Source: JAFDZW01 sp964404255 (GTDB lineage Bacteria; Bacteroidota; Ignavibacteria; Palsa-1295). Taken from it: a DNA stretch of 64,000 bases. The translations under genes and the position numbers were made by a program. Of this stretch, positions 8,733 through 16,068 are shown piece after piece. The notes beneath the pieces are model-generated. The model did not search any database. It saw only the letters and a list, made by a program, of their open reading frames with translations, and was not told the DNA's origin. The stretch is taken from positions 62,001 through 126,000 of the forward strand of contig CAYOJJ010000002.1 of assembly GCA_964404255.1 (NCBI GenBank), given 5' to 3'. Numbering within the stretch: position 1 is the stretch's first letter; each line of letters starts with the position of its first letter.

Positions 8733-9186
8733 CGAAATCATATAAGTGAGCCGAGATATAGGCTTCGAGTATATTGGCAATATAACTCAAGGCTGCATAA
8801 ATATACCACTTATCGCGGTCATCGCGGTAAAACTCCATTACAGCAGTATAACGACCGGCATTATAGGTATCTCCGCGATCAAGCTGATGTTTTACCGAAT
8901 CCTTTGTATAGTGATACCGCTCGTTCTGGAGGATAGCCCCGTACAAACATCCGCCGATCGCACCAAGAAAGACCGGCGCCAGATACCATTCGCCGGTATA
9001 GATCTGCCCTGCTCCCGGAAGTATTGCCGAGAGCCCAAGCGCGAGCATTGGCTTCTTGGTCATTTGAAAATGAAAAGTATCGGCAGGGGATATCTTGGCA
9101 GTAGAATCTTTGATCGAATAATAAGGGGTAGCAATTGCCGTATGCGAAACAGCAAAGAAGAACATAATAAATACAATCCTACCCAT
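8644..9186 (-). CDS. DUF5683-type envelope protein
   Basis: A 180-residue protein with a signal peptide (MGRIVFIMFFFAVSHTAIA). The core matches the DUF5683 pattern: KKPMLALGLSAILPGAGQIY, then TGEWYLAPVFLGAIGG and later YAALSYIANILEAYISAHL with FDVSD. It probably has two or three membrane helices. The family is common in Bacteroidota and has no assigned function. It lies 19 bp after ridA and its end overlaps the NHL lipoprotein gene. Confidence 0.82.
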   Translation of the reverse strand: MGRIVFIMFFFAVSHTAIATPYYSIKDSTAKISPADTFHFQMTKKPMLALGLSAILPGAGQIYTGEWYLAPVFLGAIGGCLYGAILQNERYHYTKDSVKHQLDRGDTYNAGRYTAVMEFYRDDRDKWYIYAALSYIANILEAYISAHLYDFDVSDPGPRPYLSAPLKSEEPWRLGVQFRF

Positions 9187-9205
9187 TAATCGAGTTACGA
9201 TTTGC

Positions 9206-9586
9206 TTAGCCGATTGTTGCGATTGCCTCTATCTCGACGCGGGCTCCTTTTGGCAATCCTGCAACGGCTACAGTGCTTCGTGCAGGTTTGGCATTGCCCA
9301 TCACTTCAGCATAAATGGTATTGACAGCGGCAAAATCATTCATATCGGTGAGGAAGATCGTTGTTTTCACGATGGAAGCCAGCGAAGTGCCACCGGCACT
9401 CAGGACGGCTGAAAGATTAGCAAGCGCGCGGCGGGTTTCCGCTTCGAGTGTTGCATTATCCATCGAACCGCTTGCCGGATCGAGAGCGATCTGCCCTGAG
9501 CAGAAGAGAAGATCGCCAAAGCGGATCGCCTGGCTATAAGGGCCGATGGGAGCGGGGGCATTTGCCGTTAAAATAGCTTCGGTCAT
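9206..9586 (-). CDS. ridA: RidA family reactive imine/enamine deaminase
   Basis: This 126-residue YjgF/YER057c/UK114 protein hydrolyses reactive 2-aminoacrylate and related imines made by PLP enzymes. It has the family pattern APAPIGPYSQAI, LFCSGQIALDP and the signature near the C-terminus, ARSTVAVAGLPKGARVEIEA, with the catalytic Arg in PARS. Its ATG overlaps the parB stop codon by 4 bp (ATGA), which indicates translational coupling. Confidence 0.95.
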   Translation of the reverse strand: MTEAILTANAPAPIGPYSQAIRFGDLLFCSGQIALDPASGSMDNATLEAETRRALANLSAVLSAGGTSLASIVKTTIFLTDMNDFAAVNTIYAEVMGNAKPARSTVAVAGLPKGARVEIEAIATIG

Positions 9587-10530
9587 ACGTGTTCGTGAAT
9601 AGAAAGCAGAAGATCGTTAAGACGTTCGAGGTCATCGAGAGAATAGAACTCCAACCCGATCTCGCCCTGGGTATCGTTCTTCATTTTTATCCTGACCTGC
9701 GTTTGTAATTTTTGTTTCAACCCCTGTTCCATCGGCAGGAGTTCTTCGAGTTGCGAGTGCTCCGTTTCTTTCATGGGGCGCCCGCTGCGCTTTTTAGTTA
9801 CCCCGGCCGTTTGGTTGTGCTCGGTTGCAGCTTTACGGGCCAGCTCTTCGAGCCGGCGAACGGAATAACTATCTTTTACGGCAGTTCGCCAAAGCGCCAC
9901 CTGATGGGCGGTATCCGGAATAGCCATGATCGCTTTGGCATGGCCCATACCGAGTTCGCCATCGCGAAGCGATTCCTGAATTTCTACCGGCAGCTTTAAC
10001 AGGCGCAGGAAATTCGAGACGGTAGTACGATCTTTAGCAATGCGTTCGGCTACTTCTTCCTGACGTAAACCACATTCTTCGATCAGCCGACGATAGCTTT
10101 CCGCTTCTTCGATCGGGTTGAGGTCTTTACGCTGGACGTTCTCGACGATCGCCAGTTCGAGCATCTTGCGATTGGTATCGACCTCGATGACATAGGCCGG
10201 TATCTCGGTAAGTTCGGCAAGTCGGGAAGCGCGTACCCGTCGCTCGCCGGAAATAAGCTCATAGTTACCGGAAGTGGTATGGCGAACGGTGACCGGCTGG
10301 ATCACTCCATGCTCGCGAATCGAAGTGACGAGCTCATTGAGCGATTCGGGCTCAAAAGTCTTACGCGGTTGCAGCGGGTTCGGAGCGATCTGGCTAAGCG
10401 CGATCATCGCGACCGAGCCAAGCTTCTGCGCGGTTTCGCTTAAAGGGCTGGCAACAGGTTCGCTTGCCGGATCCGCATCAGGGATCAGCGCACTCAACCC
10501 TTTACCAAGAGAAAACTTACCTTTTGCCAT
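9583..10530 (-). CDS. parB: Chromosome-partitioning protein ParB
   Basis: A 315-residue ParB/Spo0J CTPase that loads on parS sites and spreads to drive origin segregation. The start has the GKGLSALIPDAD motif typical of chromosomal ParB. Residues about 40-130 form the N-terminal domain with LQPRK and the GERRVRASR nucleotide box. An HTH follows (LRQEEVAERIAKDRTTVSNF), with a C-terminal dimerisation domain. It sits 42 bp after parA. I did not notice a canonical parS palindrome in the window. Confidence 0.96.
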   Translation of the reverse strand: MAKGKFSLGKGLSALIPDADPASEPVASPLSETAQKLGSVAMIALSQIAPNPLQPRKTFEPESLNELVTSIREHGVIQPVTVRHTTSGNYELISGERRVRASRLAELTEIPAYVIEVDTNRKMLELAIVENVQRKDLNPIEEAESYRRLIEECGLRQEEVAERIAKDRTTVSNFLRLLKLPVEIQESLRDGELGMGHAKAIMAIPDTAHQVALWRTAVKDSYSVRRLEELARKAATEHNQTAGVTKKRSGRPMKETEHSQLEELLPMEQGLKQKLQTQVRIKMKNDTQGEIGLEFYSLDDLERLNDLLLSIHEHV

Positions 10531-10572
10531 AGGGGGTACAGCAACGATTACGTGTGAGAAATATGGTGGAAA

Positions 10573-11358
10573 TTACGAAGTTCGCGGCTTGATCTCGGGA
10601 TTTCTGGCCATGACTTCTTTACCGAGATCCTGATAATTTTTCGAGCCTGCCGATGTCGGATCGTAAAGCACTACCGGCAACCCATGGCTTGGTGCTTCCG
10701 ATAACCGGACATTACGGGAAATAACGGTCTGAAAAACTTTTTTATCGAAATAGCGCTGTACTTCGCTTACTACCTGGTTCGAAAGCCGCAGGCGTCCGTC
10801 GTACATCGTCAGTAATACGCCTTCGATATCGAGCGCTGGGTTCAAATGCTTCTTTACGATATTGATCGTATTGAGCAGTTGCCCGAGTCCTTCGAGGGCA
10901 TAGTATTCGCACTGCACGGGGATAAGTACGCTATTGCTTGCCGAAAGCGCATTAAGCGTCAAGAGGCTAAGCGACGGCGGACAATCGATCAGAATATAAT
11001 CGAACTCGGAAGCGACTCCGGAAAAGGCCCGCTTCATAACACGCTCGCGGTCTTCCATATCGACGAGTTCGATCTCGGCGCCAACAAGATTAATATGCGA
11101 GGGAAGCAGCGAGAGGTTATCGATGGGAGTCTTGATGATCGCTGCAGCAACAGGTTCTTTACCGACAAGTACTTCATAGATCGTCCGGGTGAGCGTCTTA
11201 GGGTCGAAGCCGAGGCCGCTGGTGGCATTGGCCTGGGCATCGATATCGACTAAGAGCGTACGAAAGCCGGACAGCGCCAACGTCGCTGCCAGATTTACCG
11301 CCGTCGTCGTTTTTCCGACGCCGCCTTTTTGATTAGCTATGGTTATGATCTTACCCAC
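10573..11358 (-). CDS. parA: Chromosome-partitioning ATPase ParA (Soj)
   Basis: A ParA-family deviant Walker ATPase of about 261 residues that forms the gradient used by ParB-parS complexes. The N-terminus reads GKIITIANQKGGVGKTTTAV with the deviant Walker A KGGVGKT; the DYILIDCPPSLSLLTLNA box follows in the middle. I prefer the GTG at 11358, which gives the family's usual start one residue before GKI; an ATG at 11397 would add 13 residues. It precedes parB. Confidence 0.95.
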   Translation of the reverse strand: MGKIITIANQKGGVGKTTTAVNLAATLALSGFRTLLVDIDAQANATSGLGFDPKTLTRTIYEVLVGKEPVAAAIIKTPIDNLSLLPSHINLVGAEIELVDMEDRERVMKRAFSGVASEFDYILIDCPPSLSLLTLNALSASNSVLIPVQCEYYALEGLGQLLNTINIVKKHLNPALDIEGVLLTMYDGRLRLSNQVVSEVQRYFDKKVFQTVISRNVRLSEAPSHGLPVVLYDPTSAGSKNYQDLGKEVMARNPEIKPRTS

Positions 11359-11426
11359 TCGAAAGTACCCGTTTTTGGTAGAAAAATGATAACGCAAAAC
11401 CGGAGGGAAACATTTATCAATGGCAG

Positions 11427-11993
11427 TTATTTACGGGCAAGCCATCGGTCATACCAGTAAAAGGCACCGATCACCAGTGAATGAGTGATCTTGCCGCTCG
11501 AGGTCAGTTCATGGATGGAATTGATTGGAGCGAGGCGGACGACGATATTTTCAAATTCATCGAATGCCTGTTCGCCCGATCGTTCGACATTCGTTACGAG
11601 GTACGTATAGCATCGGTTATTCAAAAATGCAGGGTTCGGCAGTACGGTACCGATACATTCGATCAGACTTGAATCAGTAGGCACATAACCGCTTTCCTCC
11701 CGAAGTTCACGCAGCGCAGTATCGCGTGGCGATTCGCCGGGATCGACGAGGCCGCCTACGATCTCCAGTTCTACTTCGCCGCTTCCATGCCGGAATTGCT
11801 CGACGAGGACGAGCATATTATCCTTCGTGATGGCAATAACATTGATCCAATCGCTCGTCTTTAAAGTATAGAACTCGCCGCGGCGGGCCGTACCATCTTC
11901 GACTCGCTGTTCGACATCAAGATCGAAGATACGAGAACTAAAAACTCGTTTACATTCAATGGTTTTCCATGATGGTGGAGTATCGGCTGCCAT
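11427..11993 (-). CDS. Nudix hydrolase, ADP-ribose pyrophosphatase-like
   Basis: A 188-residue cytosolic pyrophosphohydrolase. The Nudix box is complete: GLVDPGESPRDTALRELREE followed by SGY, matching GX5EX7REUXEEXGU. The preceding strand LVLVEQFRHGSGEVELEIVG is typical of the ADP-sugar branch. The substrate is inferred from that resemblance only. It starts 1 bp after the stop of the CopD-like gene and ends 68 bp before parA, inside the same leftward operon. Confidence 0.9.
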   Translation of the reverse strand: MAADTPPSWKTIECKRVFSSRIFDLDVEQRVEDGTARRGEFYTLKTSDWINVIAITKDNMLVLVEQFRHGSGEVELEIVGGLVDPGESPRDTALRELREESGYVPTDSSLIECIGTVLPNPAFLNNRCYTYLVTNVERSGEQAFDEFENIVVRLAPINSIHELTSSGKITHSLVIGAFYWYDRWLARK

Positions 11994-11994
11994 C

Positions 11995-12507
11995 TTAGTT
12001 TATTTGCATCAATGAAACAGCGGCAAGAATAAAGATCGCGAGCCAGACTTCGGCCTGCTCGATCATACGGATCCTCCAAAGGATGATCTCACGGGGGGAG
12101 AGATCTTCACCGGCAATTTTTTCTTCGCGTGCACCGGCAATTTCCTTGTAGCTCGATCGCAGGATAAAAGTTAACGCGGTGAGAATAATAAAAAAAAGAA
12201 TTTTGAGGTGCGCGAGAATAAGCCACAAGGAAGAGAAATTGAAAAAGAGGAAGCGCGTTGACCAGAGAATAATGACAGTCCCGGTGACAGCGGTCGTGAT
12301 AGCGAGCATCCAGGAAAAGCCAAGGAAGCGGACTTTTAGCTGCTGCTGTAAGTCAAAAAGCTCTTTACCGTAATATTCGAAGATCGGTCTGGAAACCCCG
12401 GTCAGAAATAAAATGCCGCCAAGCCAGGCAACGGCGCTGAATAAGTGCATATACAGCGACGCCCAGTACACATACGTTATGCCTTCGACAGAAAGAATAA
12501 TAGCCAT
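11995..12507 (-). CDS. CopD-like four-helix membrane protein
   Basis: A 170-residue integral membrane protein with four hydrophobic helices at about 14-36, 66-86, 92-112 and 148-168. The first helix has YMHLFSAVAWLGGILFLTG, matching the CopD/DUF2214-type start in which the His binds haem or copper. The role is not established. It is the first gene of the leftward run that goes on to Nudix, parA and parB; the upstream gap (12508-12698) holds dispersed repeats. Confidence 0.72.
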   Translation of the reverse strand: MAIILSVEGITYVYWASLYMHLFSAVAWLGGILFLTGVSRPIFEYYGKELFDLQQQLKVRFLGFSWMLAITTAVTGTVIILWSTRFLFFNFSSLWLILAHLKILFFIILTALTFILRSSYKEIAGAREEKIAGEDLSPREIILWRIRMIEQAEVWLAIFILAAVSLMQIN

Positions 12508-12551
12508 CGTTACAAAAATACCGCCGGTTTGGGATCAGGTTTGAAATATAG

Positions 12552-12594
12552 ATGTCATCGCGAGGAGCCGGAGGCGACGTGGCGATCCGAGGCC
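12552..12594 (+). repeat. Dispersed repeat GATGTCATCGCGAGGAGCCG type
   Basis: The stretch starting GATGTCATCGCGAGGAGCC and continuing GGAGGCGACGTGGCGATCC belongs to a repeat type common between genes in many bacteria (TGTCATTGCGAGGAGCGAAG and relatives). It lies directly beside dispersed repeat copy 4. Confidence 0.6.
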
Positions 12595-12603
12595 TTTACT
12601 ACA

Positions 12604-12662
12604 CCTGTCATTCCGAACCGAAGGGAGGAATCCCCTGACGTCCTAACAAATCACCTTATACA
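12604..12662 (+). repeat. Dispersed intergenic repeat, copy 4
   Basis: CCTGTCATTCCGAACCGAAG is followed by GGAGGAATCCCCTGACGTCC and TAACAAATCACCTTATA. The first 30 bases equal copy 1 at 671. It lies between the CopD-like gene and an unknown gene. Confidence 0.8.
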
Positions 12663-12698
12663 TCAACATGAACCCAGAACCCGCGACCCCGAACCCAA

Positions 12699-13223
12699 TT
12701 ACTTCACTGCCACCGGTACCCATTTGCCTGTCGCCGGGTCGAGTTTCGTCCAGCTATGAACGACCTGATCCAGCACTTCGAAGGTACCATCTTTATCAAT
12801 ATCGGTAATGTTCGTATTGATGATCTGCATAGTGCGCAATGAATCCTTCGGGTCAAGGTAGACCATTTCTCCCCAGCCCGTTGGCAGATCGTGTTCGGAG
12901 TTTGGAATGAGAATAACCTGAATAGAGGAATCGGTGGCGATCGGGATGGGCCGAAATTCTGTGTAATATCTACCCACGGCCTCGGTATGAATGGTATCGG
13001 TCGTGCCTTCGATCCAGATAGCACAATGCACAGTGGCGCTGCGTGGATCGGTGAACATGCGCCGTATGGTATCGACTGTACTGGTGCTTGTCTGACGGAT
13101 AATGAGCTGGCGGGCAGCGCCGGAATGATTTTTTATGGCAATGTGTGTCGTGCGATCGAACCCATTTTCAAAGCGCCAGAAAAATTCATAGCCGAGCAGC
13201 CATATTGCTAATATGACTGGCAC
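12699..13223 (-). CDS. Unknown membrane-anchored protein
   Basis: A 174-residue protein with an N-terminal hydrophobic helix (VPVILAIWLLGYEFFW), then a soluble beta-rich domain facing outside the cytoplasm. I do not recognise a family. A DIDKDGTFEVLDQ segment (about 148-160) resembles a calcium-binding loop. The proposed start is a GTG at 13223; the frame stays open upstream to 13264 with more hydrophobic residues, so a non-ATG start further up is possible. It lies right after the RNase E/G gene on the same strand. Confidence 0.6.
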   Translation of the reverse strand: MPVILAIWLLGYEFFWRFENGFDRTTHIAIKNHSGAARQLIIRQTSTSTVDTIRRMFTDPRSATVHCAIWIEGTTDTIHTEAVGRYYTEFRPIPIATDSSIQVILIPNSEHDLPTGWGEMVYLDPKDSLRTMQIINTNITDIDKDGTFEVLDQVVHSWTKLDPATGKWVPVAVK

Positions 13224-13264
13224 GGCTATGTAGAGAATATTCTTAACTCTGGTATTCAGAGGGC

Positions 13265-15256
13265 TTATTGCATTGGTACCGGTGGGCGGTTCGATGGGCG
13301 ACGGCGGCGATGTTGGTTCGGCCGGCGTCCTTGTCCGCCACCTGAGCCGCTGCCATTTTGCGGTGGAATCGGTCCATTCGGTCCTCCACCTTGATCTCCG
13401 CCACCACGTGGCGGGCGTCCGCCGCGCTGATCCGGGCCTCCACCCTGACGATCGCCACCTCCACCGCCGCGGCGTTCTTCACCGCCTCTCGGGCGTTGAG
13501 GTCTGCGTCCCTGGCCGCCGCCGGAAGGACGGCGCTTCGGCCCTTCGGTACGACGTACCGGTTTTTCAATTTTTTCTTCTTCCGCTATTTCGACACGCGG
13601 CCCGATATATTCCTGAGTGATATTCTTGTTATCGGAAGCGCGGTAAAACTTGAACTCATCGGCGCGCATCTCATCATCCAAGCGGAATTTGAGCTTTGTC
13701 TTGAATTTCCAGCCGAGCTTACGCCCTTTGGAGAAGAAGCCGCCATTAAGCTCGTTGTAGATCGTCGAATGAACGCGCAGGATAAGCGGCTTGCGTTCGC
13801 TCTCGGTCGAGTAGCGGTCGAGCCAGCGTTCGATCTGATGCATAACCGTCTTTTCGGCAACCACCATACCAGTACCTCCACAAGCAGGGCACTGATCGGA
13901 AAGAGTGTCCCCGATAGCCTGGCGGATACGCTGACGGGTGATCTGCATGATACCAAAATCGGTAAGCGGCAAGATGCTGGATTTCGCGCGGTCGCGGCGA
14001 AGCTCCTTCTTCATCTCATCGTACACTTTTTTCTTGTTGCGGTCTTCGATCATGTCGATAAAATCGACAACGATGATTCCACCGATATCGCGTAAGCGAA
14101 GCTGGCGTGCTACTTCGCGGGCAGCTTCAAGATTCGTCTTGAGCGAATTCAATTCCTGCTCGCGGCGCGCAGCATAGCGGCCAGAGTTCACATCGATCAC
14201 GACCATTGCTTCGGTCTTTTCGATGAAGAGATATCCGCCCGATGGCAGTAATACCTTCTTGCTCATCGTGCCTTCGATCTCTTCTTCGATGCCACGCTTT
14301 TCGAAGAGCGGGGAAGAGTCTTTATAATACTCTACTACACCGGCAAGATTCGGCGCCGACCACTGCACATAATCGAGTACTTCACTATAAAGCTTCTTAT
14401 CATCGACAACAATACGGGTAATATCGTTGGAGAAGAGATCGCGAAGAACCGTTGAAGTAATATTCGATTCCTGATAGAGCATCAGCGGCGGCTCTTTCTC
14501 TTTGATCTTTTTCTGAATATCCTTCCACTGGTTGAGCAGCTTTTGCAAATCCTCACGCAATGCGGATTCTTCTTTGTTCTCGGCGACGGTACGGATGATA
14601 ACTCCCATCTCGCGGGATTTCATCGAACGAACAATGCGGCGCAGGCGGCGGCGCTCGCGTACCGAATATACTTTTTTACTGATACCGATACCCGGTTCGA
14701 ACGGCACTAAGACAAGGAAGCGGCCGGGAAGCGAGATACGGCTTGTAACACGAACGCCTTTATTAGCAAAGGCTTCGCGGGTAACCTGGACAATGATATT
14801 TTGTCCGGGCTCCATATCGATGTTCTGAACTTCGAGCGTTGTAAAGGGCTTACGCGGAGCACGCGATGCCGGGCGGGGAGCGCCGGGCTGGCGGGGCTTG
14901 AGTTCTAATTCCGGACCTTCTTCAGAGTCGTCATCGTATTCGTCATCTTCCGATTCATCGTCATCGTCTCGCATATCGACGCCTTCGCTCGAAAGCAACG
15001 ACATAGAGCCATCGTAAGAGTTGCCGACATCGGAGAAGTGAAGGAAGGCATCCTGTTCTAAGCCGAGATCGATAAAGGCGGCATTCATGCCGGGGATCAC
15101 TTTAGCGACTTTCCCCATCCAGATCTCGCCGACATGGCGAACGGTCTCGGGATTTTCTACAAAAAGCTCGACGAGGCGGCCTTGTTCTGTGATGGCAATG
15201 CGGACTTCGCTATCGCCTCTCGCACTAATAATTATTTCTTTTCGAAAATGATGCAT
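13265..15256 (-). CDS. rng: Ribonuclease E/G family endoribonuclease with RGG-rich tail
   Basis: A 663-residue cytoplasmic endoribonuclease for rRNA processing and mRNA decay. An S1 domain starts at about 40 (VGEIWMGKVAKVIPGMNAAF) but is split by an acidic and Pro-rich insertion at about 96-137 before it resumes (NIIVQVTREAFANKGVRVTS). The catalytic region has VIDVNSG (Asp 355) and VVDFIDM (Asp 398, 401). The zinc-link CPACGGTG has Cys 456 and Cys 459, used for dimerisation. The last ~100 residues are low-complexity Arg/Gly/Pro repeats, probably RNA-binding. It is longer than E. coli RNase G (about 490) because of the insertion and tail. Confidence 0.95.
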   Translation of the reverse strand: MHHFRKEIIISARGDSEVRIAITEQGRLVELFVENPETVRHVGEIWMGKVAKVIPGMNAAFIDLGLEQDAFLHFSDVGNSYDGSMSLLSSEGVDMRDDDDESEDDEYDDDSEEGPELELKPRQPGAPRPASRAPRKPFTTLEVQNIDMEPGQNIIVQVTREAFANKGVRVTSRISLPGRFLVLVPFEPGIGISKKVYSVRERRRLRRIVRSMKSREMGVIIRTVAENKEESALREDLQKLLNQWKDIQKKIKEKEPPLMLYQESNITSTVLRDLFSNDITRIVVDDKKLYSEVLDYVQWSAPNLAGVVEYYKDSSPLFEKRGIEEEIEGTMSKKVLLPSGGYLFIEKTEAMVVIDVNSGRYAARREQELNSLKTNLEAAREVARQLRLRDIGGIIVVDFIDMIEDRNKKKVYDEMKKELRRDRAKSSILPLTDFGIMQITRQRIRQAIGDTLSDQCPACGGTGMVVAEKTVMHQIERWLDRYSTESERKPLILRVHSTIYNELNGGFFSKGRKLGWKFKTKLKFRLDDEMRADEFKFYRASDNKNITQEYIGPRVEIAEEEKIEKPVRRTEGPKRRPSGGGQGRRPQRPRGGEERRGGGGGDRQGGGPDQRGGRPPRGGGDQGGGPNGPIPPQNGSGSGGGQGRRPNQHRRRRPSNRPPVPMQ

Positions 15257-16068
15257 AGCAGTTGGTTCTGCTGGTCATCGGAATAACTACACCGATGCCA
15301 TAAGTGAACGATAGCTGCTATTTCAGATTAACAGGTTATCAGAAACGGAGCGAGAGGGTCTTCAGGTTGGCTGGCAGAAGAAGATCTTCGCCGCAGAAGA
15401 GAACTCAAAGGGGCAGTCCTGGCTAAAAGCGATGAGGCTTGAAGAAAGAAGCGGTACGAAATGCTCCGCCTTCCGGACGTAGGAACGGCCGGTGCACTAA
15501 CAGATAGCGGCGAAGAAAAGAAGGTGAGGCTGCTCTGTGTTCCTGACACTGCAAGAAACAGAAAAACGATCACAATGGCTATAACTACGTACACGTTCTA
15601 TTGTTCAGGACGTGAATTCACTCGTTCGTCTCAATAACCAATTGCAGCGATCTAATGAAGGGAGCGCTTCCGTCGGGAAGAACTGCTAACTCTTCTTGAA
15701 ACTCTCTGACTCTGACGAACCCGTATCGGGGCGCTTCGGTATCGACTGCAATGCTTTACTTGTTTTAGCACTTCCGAAGAATTCTCATGCTTCGGTGGCC
15801 TATATCACTGAAAAGCAGCGGTTGTAAAAATATAAAAATCAATCGTTTTAGGTGGCTTTCACCCACCGTGAACACTTACGTAACACCGGAATGGAAAGAA
15901 AAATCCACTGAATAAGGGCAAAAAATAAAGCCGACCTTCCCGGAGGAAAATCGGCTTCTGGAGGATGCTCGCACGCACCTTTCACCTTATCCATCGTCAT
16001 CCATCATCACATTGGCACATACGAGCATACACTTTATGTAAATACACATAAAAAAGTTCAATCGGATT
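15257..16068. other. Long intergenic region between RNase E/G and the efflux operon
   Basis: About 800 bp without a gene I can firmly support. A GTG-initiated frame on the minus strand at 15328-15594 would give an 88-residue product with a hydrophobic start (MYVVIAIVIVFLFLAVSG) and a Ser/Arg-rich low-complexity rest; I think it is doubtful. The stretch 15600-15900 has no repeat of the dispersed kind and no tRNA that I could see. A terminator hairpin lies at 15924-15957. Confidence 0.4.
15924..15957 (-). terminator. Probable terminator of the efflux operon
   Basis: On the minus strand AAGCCGA and TCGGCTT enclose a loop that itself holds a TTCC/GGAA stem, and the hairpin is followed by TATTTTTTG. 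It lies 112 bp after the RND transporter stop codon. Confidence 0.65.

Noticed and set aside
10540..10572. ACGTGTGA word between parB and parA as parS
   Set aside because: It is not a palindrome and differs from the consensus at most positions.
13390..13410. CACGTG-centred palindrome as a parS site
   Set aside because: It lies in the RGG tail coding region, and the flanks do not match the parS consensus.
15328..15594. 88-residue minus-strand frame with a hydrophobic start
   Set aside because: The start is a GTG, the rest is Ser/Arg low-complexity, and there is no homologous pattern; kept only as a note in the gap entry.
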